Part shown: positions 33,700 through 42,249 of the stretch, one piece after another | How the letters are laid out: every line of letters starts with the position of its first letter | Position numbering within the stretch: the stretch's first letter is position 1 | From: JBCBSP01 sp039819095 | Lineage (GTDB): Bacteria > Pseudomonadota > Alphaproteobacteria > Caulobacterales > Maricaulaceae | Assembly: GCA_039819095.1 (NCBI GenBank) | Contig: JBCBSP010000005.1 | Location: 62,001 to 126,000, forward strand | Direction of reading: 5' to 3' | DNA: 64,000 nucleotides | Program-made: the position numbers and the translations under genes | Notes under the pieces: model-generated | Databases searched by the model: none | The model's input: only the letters and a program-made list of their open reading frames with translations | Told to the model about the DNA's origin: nothing

Positions 33700-36213
33700 C
33701 TAGCGTCCGCCCAGCGCCGCCAGACAAAAACCACGTTCCTCGGCGCGCCTCGCAAGCGGCTCTAGTCGATCCGCCGCCGCCCTTAAGACGTTTGAATCGA
33801 GAGGGTCCGGACCATTCATTCTGATCGCGCCGTCAAAACAGGTCAGCATATCCAAGGCAAAGTGATCCGCAGGCAGGATCGGTTCCAATCCTCCTCGTGC
33901 TGCGTCGACAGCCACGCGGGCCGCATCGATATCGCCGTCCTTTAATTGAACCCTGGCCAAAGAGATGTAGGGGACCCACCGCGTCGCGTTCTGCGGGGAT
34001 AGAGCATCAGCGAAAAGCTCAACAGCGGTTTCGTAGGCTTCGCGTGCATCCGCAAAAGCGCCCTGGGCTTCCAACGTCCTCGCCAGGTTTTGATAGCGGG
34101 TCGCGAGCGCCGAACCTTGGTCGGTCCGAGCTAGATCGAAAGTGAGAAGCTCACGCTGTTCAGCCTCAGCAAGAGCGTAAAGCCCGGCTGCGCTGTAGCT
34201 AATCGCCAGATTGTTGCGCAGCGCCAACACGGTCTCGCTGTTTGAGCCCTCATACCGGGTCTGAATCGCGATAGCGCGCACGAGATGCGCAATTCCGGAC
34301 TCATAATCGCCCATGGCGCGCTTCGCCGCGGCGAGACTCGAGAGCGGACCGACCAGCCGAGCGTGCTCCTGACCGTAGATCGTTTGGGTCAGACCAACGG
34401 CCTCGTTGAGTCTCTCAATCGCGTCTTGCGGGCGGCCACCCCAATTCGCAATCTGACCGAGAACGAGCAGGGCTTCAATAGAGGTGTTGGCATATTCAGG
34501 TCGGGTATCTGGAACGGTCTCCAAAGCCAGCAAAGCCAGTCGCTCGGCTTCCGCTTCGTCCCCCAGGCCCCGCCTAGCATATGCGAGCACCAGATAACCA
34601 TAAGCGACCCTTTCAGGAGCAGACTCAGCGAACGCCTGCAACCTGTTTTCAATCGCGCTGAGCTCTGCCGGTCCGACACCAGAATTTGCGGTGGCCTGAG
34701 GGCCGAGCACATCAATCTGGGCCATTATGGCTTCCAGGCTGTCCGGGCCATAGAGATCGGAGATCATCCCCAAAAGCTCGTTGCGGAGCCCGGCAGCTTC
34801 ATCGGCCTGGTCGGCGCGCCGGTGGAGCACTTCTGCCAAAGACAGTATCTCGATCAGGGCAGCCGGTTCGTCTTCAAGCGTCTCTCGAAGGTCTTCGGCA
34901 GCGGCTGCAAGGTACTGCCAGGCGTTTGCATCGGGCTCCAACGCTGTATCGAGGACCAAGGGATCGGCGCGCCTGAAAACGCTAAGAACAGCCGCAGTGG
35001 TTGCCTGCGCCGTCGATTCCTGTGCGATCGCTCGGTCACGTTCTTGCTGGTACAATTCCGACAGATAGGTACTCGTCAATGCCCAGCCCGCCACCGTCGC
35101 AGCGACAACAAGGCTAAGCCCGGCGACCCACGGATTTCGGCGCACAGCGGCGACCGCCAAGTCGCGGTTAGGCGTTTGCGATAGCGAGATCGGTAGGCGC
35201 TCGTGATAGCGTTCAATATCGCTGATCAACCGGTCAACTGAGGCATAGCGGTCGTCCGGGTCGTGCGCGCGGCATGTCGTGATGATTTGCTGAAGCGGTC
35301 TGGGCAGATTGACCAAAGCTCGCGCCATATCGGCGCCTGGCCGCTCACCCGTCAGCAACTCGGCCAAAAGGCCACCGATCATGTAGACGTCAGTTACAAC
35401 GCCCAGCGCCTGACCGTCGAGTTGTTCCGGTGCCGCGTAAGCGGGGGTCAGGGCGCTGATTTCACCGGTCGATGACAACTCGCTTTGCGCAGGCTCTGTA
35501 AGTTGCGCCAAGCCGAAATCGAGAACCCGAACCCTACTCTCATGGTCGAATAGAATATTGCTTGGCTTGATATCCAGATGGAGAACACCCTGGCGATGGG
35601 CATCTGCGACAGCCGCAGCGACCTGCAGAGCAGCATCCAGTCGTTCGCTTTCAGAAGCGCGCCGGAGCGCCTGAGTGATCGGTTGCCCATCCACATATTC
35701 GATAGCGATCCAAGCCTGGCCGGAGGGCTCGCCGCCACCATCGATAATGCGTGCAATGTTTGGATGTTCGATACGCGCAAGCGCGGAGCACTCATCGGCA
35801 AAACGTTGAGCTTCTTTGTCTTGCGAGACCGGCGCGTCAAAGACTTTCAGCGCTACGATTTGTTCAAACAGATCAGTATCGCGCTTGGCCTTGTAGACTT
35901 GGGCGAAACCGCCACGGCCCACGGCGTCCAGCACAATAAAAGGACCGACACGCGCGCCGGCGTCGAGCGGCTCAGCACGGCGCTTCAATAAGGAGTCCAG
36001 AAAGCTCGCGCGCGTTGTTGATATTGTATCAAAGGCGCTGTCTTCGTCGCGTGAGGCCTCAAGAAGCGACCGGAGGGTCGGCGCAAAGCCTGCATCCTGC
36101 TCGGGCAAGGTATCAAGCCAAGCCTCGGCCTTCTCGCCCAAGGCTAAAGCTTGGGAAAACAGCGAGTCGAGGCGCGCTAAGGCTTTGGGTTGATCGGGCA
36201 GTGGGTTCATCAT
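33700..36213 (-). CDS. membrane Ser/Thr protein kinase with C-terminal TPR region
   Basis: 837 residues. The Hanks-type kinase domain is at about 85-345: Gly loop GRGGFAQVYKAK, Lys in VALKVFD, catalytic loop HLDIKPSN (HLD instead of HRD), DFGLAQ, and PAYAAPEQ. A membrane helix follows at about 373-393 (PWVAGLSLVVAATVAGWAL), then a periplasmic helical part with TPR-like repeats (LDGQAL to AEAEQRELLTFDLART, repeated QNLARTLEAQGAFADAREAYETA units). Periplasmic TPRs could sense the envelope and the kinase would phosphorylate a cytoplasmic target. The convergent ECF sigma factor is the obvious one. Two ATGs at 36213 and 36210 are equally possible. Confidence 0.9.
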   Translation of the reverse strand: MMNPLPDQPKALARLDSLFSQALALGEKAEAWLDTLPEQDAGFAPTLRSLLEASRDEDSAFDTISTTRASFLDSLLKRRAEPLDAGARVGPFIVLDAVGRGGFAQVYKAKRDTDLFEQIVALKVFDAPVSQDKEAQRFADECSALARIEHPNIARIIDGGGEPSGQAWIAIEYVDGQPITQALRRASESERLDAALQVAAAVADAHRQGVLHLDIKPSNILFDHESRVRVLDFGLAQLTEPAQSELSSTGEISALTPAYAAPEQLDGQALGVVTDVYMIGGLLAELLTGERPGADMARALVNLPRPLQQIITTCRAHDPDDRYASVDRLISDIERYHERLPISLSQTPNRDLAVAAVRRNPWVAGLSLVVAATVAGWALTSTYLSELYQQERDRAIAQESTAQATTAAVLSVFRRADPLVLDTALEPDANAWQYLAAAAEDLRETLEDEPAALIEILSLAEVLHRRADQADEAAGLRNELLGMISDLYGPDSLEAIMAQIDVLGPQATANSGVGPAELSAIENRLQAFAESAPERVAYGYLVLAYARRGLGDEAEAERLALLALETVPDTRPEYANTSIEALLVLGQIANWGGRPQDAIERLNEAVGLTQTIYGQEHARLVGPLSSLAAAKRAMGDYESGIAHLVRAIAIQTRYEGSNSETVLALRNNLAISYSAAGLYALAEAEQRELLTFDLARTDQGSALATRYQNLARTLEAQGAFADAREAYETAVELFADALSPQNATRWVPYISLARVQLKDGDIDAARVAVDAARGGLEPILPADHFALDMLTCFDGAIRMNGPDPLDSNVLRAAADRLEPLARRAEERGFCLAALGGR

Positions 36214-36264
36214 CTCAAAGCACGGGTTTTTGCAGACCAGCGATAGACAGCGCGATGGCCCGCA

Positions 36265-36933
36265 TCAATTTGAGAGCTTAGCGACAAAGCGCACAATATC
36301 GGCCTGAGATCGCAAACCAGTTTTAGCGTAAATCGCCGACAACTGAGTCCGCACGGTCCGCACGGTCCGACGCCTAAACTCAGCAAGCGCCTCAATACTG
36401 GAGTGCTCGAAAACACCACGCATGATCTCAACTTCGGCTGGCGTTAATCCAAAACCACGTTCCAGCAATCGATCAAGGTGCGACGGCCAACGACACTCCG
36501 GCACCGAGGCGACTCTACAACCGCATTCGCTCAACCAAAACCGCACGAGCAGCAAGTCTTGGCTATCGCCGTCAGGCACGTGGCACAACGACTGGCCAAA
36601 GCGTTTAAGGTCAGTGCTCATCACTGAGAGCTGGTTGCGAAAATCCCGCCGAGCTTGAGGCTTTAAACCATGAGCCGAAAACCATCCGTGCTTGCCGGAG
36701 CGCGCGGCTCGGCTCGCTGCGACGAGGTTGTCGTACCGATCAAAAGCAAGACAAGCGCCCTGGGTATGCTCGACCGTATCGATTAGCTGTTCCGAGTCCC
36801 ACATTGGGAGCTTGTCTTGAAGGTGGACCGCCAGGGCCCGATCCGCGTCAATCCGCTCAAAACCATTCGCTGGCGTGGCTAAGTAGATATGCAAGAGACT
36901 CTCCCCAGTTTGAGCGGTGAGGAACCACCGCAC
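36265..36933 (-). CDS. LuxR-type helix-turn-helix regulator
   Basis: About 222 residues from a GTG without a clear ribosome-binding site, so the start may lie further in. The C-terminal GerE/LuxR HTH is recognisable (about 155-220): FGLTPAEVEIMRGVFEHSS, RTVRTVRTQLSAIYAKTGLRSQADIVRF, matching the LTxxExxVL ... TVRTHLxxIYxKLGVxSRxxLV pattern. The N-terminal part has PAS-like features (ACLAFDRYDNLVAASRAA) but no receiver aspartate. It sits upstream of the kinase gene in island A and is the best candidate to bind the shared 20-bp palindrome, since LuxR dimers prefer about 18-20-bp inverted repeats. Confidence 0.72.
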   Translation of the reverse strand: MRWFLTAQTGESLLHIYLATPANGFERIDADRALAVHLQDKLPMWDSEQLIDTVEHTQGACLAFDRYDNLVAASRAARSGKHGWFSAHGLKPQARRDFRNQLSVMSTDLKRFGQSLCHVPDGDSQDLLLVRFWLSECGCRVASVPECRWPSHLDRLLERGFGLTPAEVEIMRGVFEHSSIEALAEFRRRTVRTVRTQLSAIYAKTGLRSQADIVRFVAKLSN

Positions 36934-37024
36934 TAGGAAAAGCGGATTTCAGACAAAAACCCCGCCAAAATTCTTGCAAAGTTTTCTTGGATCGATGCCG
37001 CTCACAAACGCGATTGAACCCCGA

Positions 37025-37963
37025 TCAAGCACGACTAGCCGAGACGATCCTATGCTCAGAGCCAGCACCGCCTCTTTCAAACGCCATTGCGATGCTGGTC
37101 CCGGCCCAAACGCCTCCGGCATATGTTTGCAAGGCCTGCGAAGCCTTCGCGACGGAACTTTGCGTAACGCAGCGCGCAGTCACCAAGGCATGTCGAAGTC
37201 CGTCGCCAAACCTGGGTGGGGTTCGAATGAGACTGTCGCCAACGCATAATGCAGAAGACGCAGCTTGGGTGCGCGCCAGCGCTGAACCGCGATACATATG
37301 AGCCGTTCCAACTAAATCTTTTGGTAAAAGCCCAAGCGCCCTTGCAACCCTCACCTTTGAGATATCAGCAGCCGCAACAAGCTGAGCGGGCTCAGCCAAT
37401 GTCACGATCATGGTACCGCCGTCTGGCGCGGCTAAGGCAAAGCCTGTGTCCTTATCCAGTTTGACCATGCGACCCGAACCTGCACGAGAACGAGTGCGCC
37501 AGCTTTGGTAAACCCATTGATCTTCCAGCTGGGAAACCGATAGGCGCCCCCCTGTGGCCCGTTCCGCCATCTCGGCCAAAGCGACGCTGGGACCGCTCGC
37601 GTCAATCGCGCGGTCAAAGCGCCAGTGTTGACCTTTTCGGCTTTGCGCTGACCAGCCCGCCCCGGTGCGATCTAACCGCTCAATCCGATCTGACCAGATC
37701 ATGGCGCCATCCGCGATAAGCGGCCGCCGCAAAAGGTCGAGCAGGTCGGACCGCCCGCATGACACAAGAACGGAAGTGGGAAGACCGACCAGTGAGGCGC
37801 AGGCGTCGATATCTTCGGGCCGAAATCGATGCGCATGCGACGCTGCCAGGCCAAAGTCTCGCGGCCCAGCGCGTTCAACCAGCCGGCATGTGGCCCCGGC
37901 GCGCTTCAGGCTTAAGGCCGTGATGCAGCCGGCAAGACCGGCGCCGGCGATAAGGGCATCCAT
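37025..37963 (-). CDS. FAD-dependent oxidoreductase/monooxygenase-like protein
   Basis: 312 residues. The FAD-binding Rossmann motif is at the N-terminus (DALIAGAGLAGCITALSLKRAG, GxGxxG with a following acid in RLVERAG). The GD-type motif late in the chain (ALCVGDSLIRTPPRFGDGLRHAL) is that of halogenase/geranylgeranyl-reductase-like flavoproteins. At 312 residues it is short for that group, so it may be a small or truncated member. The start codon directly follows the stop of the FPGDM-repeat gene (TAGATG), so translation is coupled. Substrate unknown; the neighbour is an exported protein, hinting at maturation or a small-molecule product. Confidence 0.72.
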   Translation of the reverse strand: MDALIAGAGLAGCITALSLKRAGATCRLVERAGPRDFGLAASHAHRFRPEDIDACASLVGLPTSVLVSCGRSDLLDLLRRPLIADGAMIWSDRIERLDRTGAGWSAQSRKGQHWRFDRAIDASGPSVALAEMAERATGGRLSVSQLEDQWVYQSWRTRSRAGSGRMVKLDKDTGFALAAPDGGTMIVTLAEPAQLVAAADISKVRVARALGLLPKDLVGTAHMYRGSALARTQAASSALCVGDSLIRTPPRFGDGLRHALVTARCVTQSSVAKASQALQTYAGGVWAGTSIAMAFERGGAGSEHRIVSASRA

Positions 37964-38529
37964 CTATTGAAGGGTGGCGCCGGAGGAGAGGACGTCTTCG
38001 TTGGCGGCGACCACGATAAAGAACCAACCTGGTCCTCCCAGCACCTCGCGCGCAATCTCTGAAGCGCGCTCCGCCGCGCCGCGCGCCGGGTAGCCCATGT
38101 CGCCCGGAAAGGCCATATCCCCGGGAAAACCCATATCGCCGGGGAAAAACCCAACGCCGGGGAAACCCATATCGCCCGGGAATTCTCGGTGTTCGGTAGA
38201 AAAGCGCGCATCCGCCAGCCGCGAACGCCCCGGCGCAGAACCATGGGGCGGCTTTCGAAAATATCGACATCGCGATCAGCGCCGACCCGAACCGCGATCA
38301 GCGTAGCTTCAATCGCGTCAAGATCACCCTCAACGGAAATGGAGAGGCTGCGGGCCAACGCGCTGCGCAAGTCCGCGCCCGAAAGGCCTTTCAGGCGGTC
38401 CGCACCGTTGAAGCGCACTGAAATAATCCCGGAACGCTCGCCCGCAAAGCTAACAGGCAGGGTCGCAGCACCCGCCACAAGCGCAGCGGATCCAATGGAA
38501 AACAAGCGGCGGTTGATTGACTTCGCCAT
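37964..38529 (-). pseudogene. Tat-like exported FPGDM-repeat protein, interrupted by a frameshift
   Basis: The gene starts at ATG 38529 behind AAAGGAG with a Tat-like leader (SINRRLFSIGSAALVAGAA) and reads sensibly to about 38215 (VLRRGVRGWR). There the frame is lost. In the -1 frame the protein continues as DARFSTEHREFPGDMGFPG, with further FPGDM units, and ends ANEDVLSSGATLQ at TAG 37964, immediately before the flavoprotein start. The original frame instead runs on as unlike sequence into the flavoprotein gene. A single missing base, or -1 ribosomal frameshifting, would join the two parts into about 188 residues. I cannot tell sequencing error, mutation and programmed shift apart. Confidence 0.6.
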
Positions 38530-38583
38530 GATCAGCTCCTTTGACAGACACTGATCAATGATGGCTCAGGCGGGGCGCCCCCA

Positions 38584-38603
38584 TCATACGCCATATGATG
38601 TAG
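38584..38603 (-). promoter_or_regulatory. island A shared palindrome, copy C
   Basis: The minus strand reads CTACATCATATGGCGTATGA, 54 bp before the start codon at 38529. Confidence 0.6.
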
Positions 38604-38656
38604 GGCAAGTATTTTAGAGCCTTCCTGTCGCGGGGGAGACCGGCAAATGCGCAAAC

Positions 38657-39352
38657 TCAGCGCAGGCCGCGTTTCTCAGCGAGGATGTCCTGGATGGACT
38701 CCGCCCCGAGATAGTTCGGGTTCTCCAGGTTGAGCGACAGATTCGCCATGACGCGGTCAAACGTCACGCGCATGGTCTCCTCGCAGCCCGCCATGCCCGG
38801 ATAAACCCCAATTGAGACAGGATGAAACACTTCTCCGCCATTGATCGGCAGCATTAAGGTGGCGATCATCGAGGCGTCTGAAACGGCGATATGAGTTTGG
38901 ATTTCAAGCCCTCCAACCTCAATGAGCTCCATGCGGGTTTCCGCCTCAAAAATGGCGATTGAATTATTATCGATCCGATCAAACTCAGCGCTCAACTCAT
39001 CAGGGAGGAACAGGACGCTCCCGCCCTGCATGGTCTGAATATATCCAATGGTCGCTGATGTGTTCAGCCGGCCGTCCTGGTCGAAGGGATGGGCCGAAAA
39101 CACCATCAGCTGAAAGCTTCTGCCATTGTCGCCCTGCACATCCAGGTGATCATCAAGACTGAATACCGGAAAGGTGAGCAGAGCCGGCGTGTCCTCGGCG
39201 GGGAACACGGCCTCAGGCGCGGGGAAGTCAAATGGACAGGCCTGCACCACCCGGTCACGTTTTGGTTGGTCTGCACTCGTGGCGTCACCGCATCCACCCG
39301 TCAGGCCGGCCGCCAATAAGCCTACGACAATCACACCGCAACTGAACCGCAT
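38657..39352 (-). CDS. putative lipoprotein, island A
   Basis: About 231 residues from ATG 39352 (GGAGGGG upstream; a GTG 15 bases earlier is less likely). Lipobox TGGC (LAAGLTGGCGDAT). The mature domain is mainly beta (PALLTFPVFSLDDHLDVQG, GGSVLFLPDELSAEFDRI, IEVGGLEIQTHIAV) with two cysteines (VQACPFD, MAGCEET). No family recognised. It carries the shared island palindrome upstream, so it belongs to the same regulon as the other exported proteins. Confidence 0.7.
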   Translation of the reverse strand: MRFSCGVIVVGLLAAGLTGGCGDATSADQPKRDRVVQACPFDFPAPEAVFPAEDTPALLTFPVFSLDDHLDVQGDNGRSFQLMVFSAHPFDQDGRLNTSATIGYIQTMQGGSVLFLPDELSAEFDRIDNNSIAIFEAETRMELIEVGGLEIQTHIAVSDASMIATLMLPINGGEVFHPVSIGVYPGMAGCEETMRVTFDRVMANLSLNLENPNYLGAESIQDILAEKRGLR

Positions 39353-39410
39353 TGCATCCCCTCCCACCGTCTCAAACCGGTCGCGACGCTAATGGCGGGA
39401 TGAAACGGCG

Positions 39411-39430
39411 TCATACAGCATTCGATGTAG
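39411..39430 (-). promoter_or_regulatory. island A shared palindrome, copy D
   Basis: The minus strand reads CTACATCGAATGCTGTATGA, 58 bp before the start codon at 39352. It is the least symmetric of the four but matches copy C at 16 of 20 positions. Confidence 0.55.
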
Positions 39431-39556
39431 GCGACAGGAAGGGCGCACAAAACAGCATCAAGACGGGTGCTGTAATACAGGCGCATAAGCCTTTAGCGAA
39501 AGGCAGGTCCTGCCTTATTGGGAACCTGGAAAAGAAGGTCCTTGGATTGAAGGGGT

Positions 39557-39628
39557 GTGAGACCCGATCTCAAGAAAATTGGGAACGAGCCAAAAAATAT
39601 TATTATAAACAATGACTTATAAGTGTTT
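39557..39628 (+). repeat. island right-end repeat, copy 1 (end of island A)
   Basis: About 70 bp homologous to 43650-43720, the sequence just 3' of the tRNA gene. GATCTCAAGAAAATTGG is identical in both, at the same distance from the attachment core. It includes an ATTGGGAAC unit at 39578, with another at 39517. AT-rich between the repeat and the core. Confidence 0.65.
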
Positions 39629-39646
39629 TGGTGGGCCCGGAGGGAC
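39629..39646. other. attachment core, junction of islands A and B
   Basis: TGGTGGGCCCGGAGGGAC is identical to the 3' terminal 18 bases of the tRNA-Ile2 gene (43721-43738). Identity extends three T residues further out. It divides right-end and left-end repeats, as expected for the junction of two elements integrated in tandem. Confidence 0.75.
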
Positions 39647-39741
39647 ATCCACAAGCGAATAAAAATAAAGGGTTACATAGGACGAAAACTGGGAACAATC
39701 CCTATGCTTCCCAATAGGTTGTTTTTCGATTGGGAACGGCT
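39647..39741 (+). repeat. island left-end repeat, copy 2 (start of island B)
   Basis: Homologous to 26744-26838, including the direct-inverted-direct ATTGGGAAC units (39688, 39708-39715, 39729; the first is ACTGGGAAC). The rest of the gap 39368-39812 holds no convincing gene. Confidence 0.65.
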
Positions 39742-39812
39742 CCCCTAAGCAACTACCCGCCGCGACGGCATGTCCAACTGCAAATCGTTCGCAATCGCGC
39801 AAGTCTTTTTGC

Positions 39813-40010
39813 ATGAGCGATAGTCCTGAACAATCAAATGACACCGACCATGGCCGCGTCCTCACACGAGGGCACGGGTTTCCAGTCGACCACATAGCGC
39901 TGGCGGTCCCGGACACCGAAGGCGGGGTCCGCTATGTCGAGCAACTCACGGGCGTGAAGTTTGGGCTGGCGACGCTGCTATCAGCGATTTTGCGTAGGCC
40001 GTTTGGCTAG
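39813..40010 (+). pseudogene. truncated VOC (glyoxalase-like) family protein
   Basis: 65 residues. Residues 20-50 (GFPVDHIALAVPDTEGGVRYVEQLTGVK) read as the first beta-alpha unit of a VOC-family domain, including the metal-ligand His. After TGVK the similarity stops and the frame ends 16 residues later, so only about a fifth of the expected domain is present. The break near 39957 probably marks a deletion or rearrangement close to the left end of island B. Confidence 0.5.
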
Positions 40011-40188
40011 CACCGTAGCAAGAGTGCTTTCTTACTAGGTTCGGGACCCATTAACGAGGCCTGCCTATATACCAAGTGAATGGTGGGAAGTCGCCAAGAA
40101 CGGCCTTGCCGCAGTTTCGATCAGGGTCTGCTTTGGGACGAGAAATTGACGCTCGCAAATGACCCACAATCAATTGACCGCTTTGCCC

Positions 40189-41082
40189 CTAAGACGGCCA
40201 CCCCTTAGCGAAATCAACAAACGCTCTGAACCGACGCGTCATTGTGGACGATTTCGGAAAGTAGAGAAAAAAGCCTGGCAAGCTCGGGACCTCCCCCTCG
40301 AACAGGGCGACGACGTCGCGGCGGCTCAGCGCCGGTTCGACCGCTGCGCGCAGAATATAGCCAACCCCGAGACCGTTCGCGACGGCGTCAACTAGAGACC
40401 GCGTATCCGTCACCGTCAACGCCGTGCGGGGTTCGACCACGTAGGGGCCCTCTGCTCCTGAGAAGCGCCAATCTGATAATCGCCCGGTACTGAAAGCATA
40501 GCGCACGCCACGATGACCGCGCAGCTCCATTGGCGATTTGGGAACACCGTATTGCCCCAAATACGCCGGCGCTGCAAAGACGCATTCAGGAATCTCGGGC
40601 GTTAAGCGCAGAGCGACATAGTCCTGTTGGACGTTCTCTTGGAGACGGATTCCCCCGTCAAACTTGCCCTCGACCAGACTGTCTAACTCGTCTGATGGGT
40701 GAATATTGAAATCGATGTCCGGGTATCGCTCTGAGAATGCTGCGATCATTGGGAGGAGGTAGCTTTCCACCGCGAAGTGCGGCGCGGTTAGTGAAATCGT
40801 CCCTGTCGGCGTGGTCGCCTCGCCCCGAATAGAAGCGATGCCGTCATTTATGGAGGCAAAGGCCGGCCGTACAGCCCGGAGCAATGCCTCACCTTCCGCT
40901 GTGATTGCGATTTCCCGGGTTGTACGCCGAAACAGGGGCGCGCCAAGCTCGGCCTCCAGCTTGGCCAAAGACTGGCTGACAGCCGGCGGCTGCACGTTCA
41001 ACGCATCCGCAGCGCCTCTAATCGTGCCAGCCTCGACAATAGCCAGGAACGCATCAAGGCCTTTCCAATGGATCGCACTCAT
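40189..41082 (-). CDS. LysR-family transcriptional regulator
   Basis: 297 residues from ATG 41082, normal LysR length. The 34-residue longer frame extends into the promoter region. The N-terminal winged HTH reads LDAFLAIVEAGTIRGAADALNVQPPAVSQSLAKLE (family motif AAxxLxxxxxAVSxxIxxLE), followed by a periplasmic-binding-like effector domain (GTISLTAPHFAVESYLLPM onward). It is divergent from the SnoaL/SDR operon 119 bp away and most likely controls it, with sites in 41083-41201. Confidence 0.93.
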   Translation of the reverse strand: MSAIHWKGLDAFLAIVEAGTIRGAADALNVQPPAVSQSLAKLEAELGAPLFRRTTREIAITAEGEALLRAVRPAFASINDGIASIRGEATTPTGTISLTAPHFAVESYLLPMIAAFSERYPDIDFNIHPSDELDSLVEGKFDGGIRLQENVQQDYVALRLTPEIPECVFAAPAYLGQYGVPKSPMELRGHRGVRYAFSTGRLSDWRFSGAEGPYVVEPRTALTVTDTRSLVDAVANGLGVGYILRAAVEPALSRRDVVALFEGEVPSLPGFFLYFPKSSTMTRRFRAFVDFAKGWPS

Positions 41083-41201
41083 TATTTCATTTTTCTTATT
41101 ACTATAGTCATACGAAACTGCATACAGGAAACAATCAGAAGCGTCCATCTTTTGCTTGCGGTCGCCATTCAGGGCGCCGCTCAAAAGAAAGGACCTACAA
41201 A

Positions 41202-41678
41202 ATGATTGCTCACCCCACCCCAGAAACCGTCGCTGACAAGATCGCCATTCAAGAGGTCTTGAACGACCTTGTTATGGCCGCTGATGAACGCGACTGGGAG
41301 CGACTAGCGCTTCGTTTCGCGGATAATGTCGAGATCGCCTACCACACCACTGCTGACCCCGACGCGTCTGTTGAACCGCCCGTGGTTCGTCCGGCCAAAG
41401 ACATCATTGCTGATTGGACATCGCTGTTTGCACATACGCGCGGCACGCAGCACAGCCTCACCAATCAAGTCATTGAAGTCGATGGCGATACAGCGACCTC
41501 AAAGGCCTATGTCACCTCGTTCCACGTCGCTTTACCGCGGCTCAATGCCGACCAATGGCACCAAACCTTCGGCGCCTATCGCCACAAATATCAGAAGATT
41601 GACGGCGTCTGGAGAGTGACGTCGATGATCTACAAGCAGCTCTACGCCGTCGGCAATCCGAGCTTCTTTCCTCACTAG
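41202..41678 (+). CDS. SnoaL-like (NTF2-fold) protein
   Basis: 158 residues, one NTF2-fold domain: the helical start DKIAIQEVLNDLVMAADERDWERLALRFADNVEI and the sheet SKAYVTSFHVALPR to IDGVWRVTSMIYKQLY fit the SnoaL_4 pattern. Such proteins are cyclases, isomerases, dehydratases or binding proteins acting on small hydrophobic molecules. AAAGGA precedes the ATG. First gene of an operon with two further NTF2-fold proteins and an SDR, so a small catabolic or modifying pathway is likely. Confidence 0.82.
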   Translation: MIAHPTPETVADKIAIQEVLNDLVMAADERDWERLALRFADNVEIAYHTTADPDASVEPPVVRPAKDIIADWTSLFAHTRGTQHSLTNQVIEVDGDTATSKAYVTSFHVALPRLNADQWHQTFGAYRHKYQKIDGVWRVTSMIYKQLYAVGNPSFFPH

Positions 41679-41780
41679 GCTGAAACAACCCACCGCACCC
41701 TGGCTTAACTCGCTGCGATGGCGCTGCTGCCCACGAGCCTGCCCGCCATCGCTCAAACCCAACCCTCTATGGAGCCCCCA

Positions 41781-42248
41781 ATGACCCCTTCAACCCTTCT
41801 CAACCTGACTGACGTCGCTACGCGTAATGAGGCGATTGTCGAGGATTTTTTCAACGCCTTGGAAGCCCTGGACGTTGATGCGTTCGGTGCGCTGATGACC
41901 GAAGAGGCGATCTATTACAATCCGATGTGGATCGGTTCTGAGATCTTCACCAGTCCGCAAGAAGCTGGACGTGACCAGATTGTCAGTCTGTTCCGCATAA
42001 TGCCGGACGTCTTGTCCGGGGTGGAAATCACCGATCGGCAATACGACCAGGCTGCAGATCCGAACAAAATGTTCGTGCGCACTGCGACCGCCTTCACATT
42101 CCGCAAGGATGGCTATGTCTACCGCAATGACATCCTTCATGTCTTCGAATTCGAAGATGGCAAAGTCTCGTCCTGGACCGAGTTCATGGACACTGTCAGC
42201 CGCGACAAAGCCTACGGCCGTCCCGGTATCTTTGGCGAGGAGCGGTAA
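41781..42248 (+). CDS. SnoaL-like (NTF2-fold) protein, second copy
   Basis: 155 residues from ATG 41781, chosen because GGAG lies shortly upstream. An in-frame ATG at 41718 would add a 21-residue hydrophobic leader and would make it exported, so the start affects its location. NTF2 features: VEDFFNALEALDVDAFGALMTEEAIYYNP and DILHVFEFEDGKVSSWTEFMD. One base separates its stop from the SDR start. Confidence 0.8.
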   Translation: MTPSTLLNLTDVATRNEAIVEDFFNALEALDVDAFGALMTEEAIYYNPMWIGSEIFTSPQEAGRDQIVSLFRIMPDVLSGVEITDRQYDQAADPNKMFVRTATAFTFRKDGYVYRNDILHVFEFEDGKVSSWTEFMDTVSRDKAYGRPGIFGEER

Positions 42249-42249
42249 G

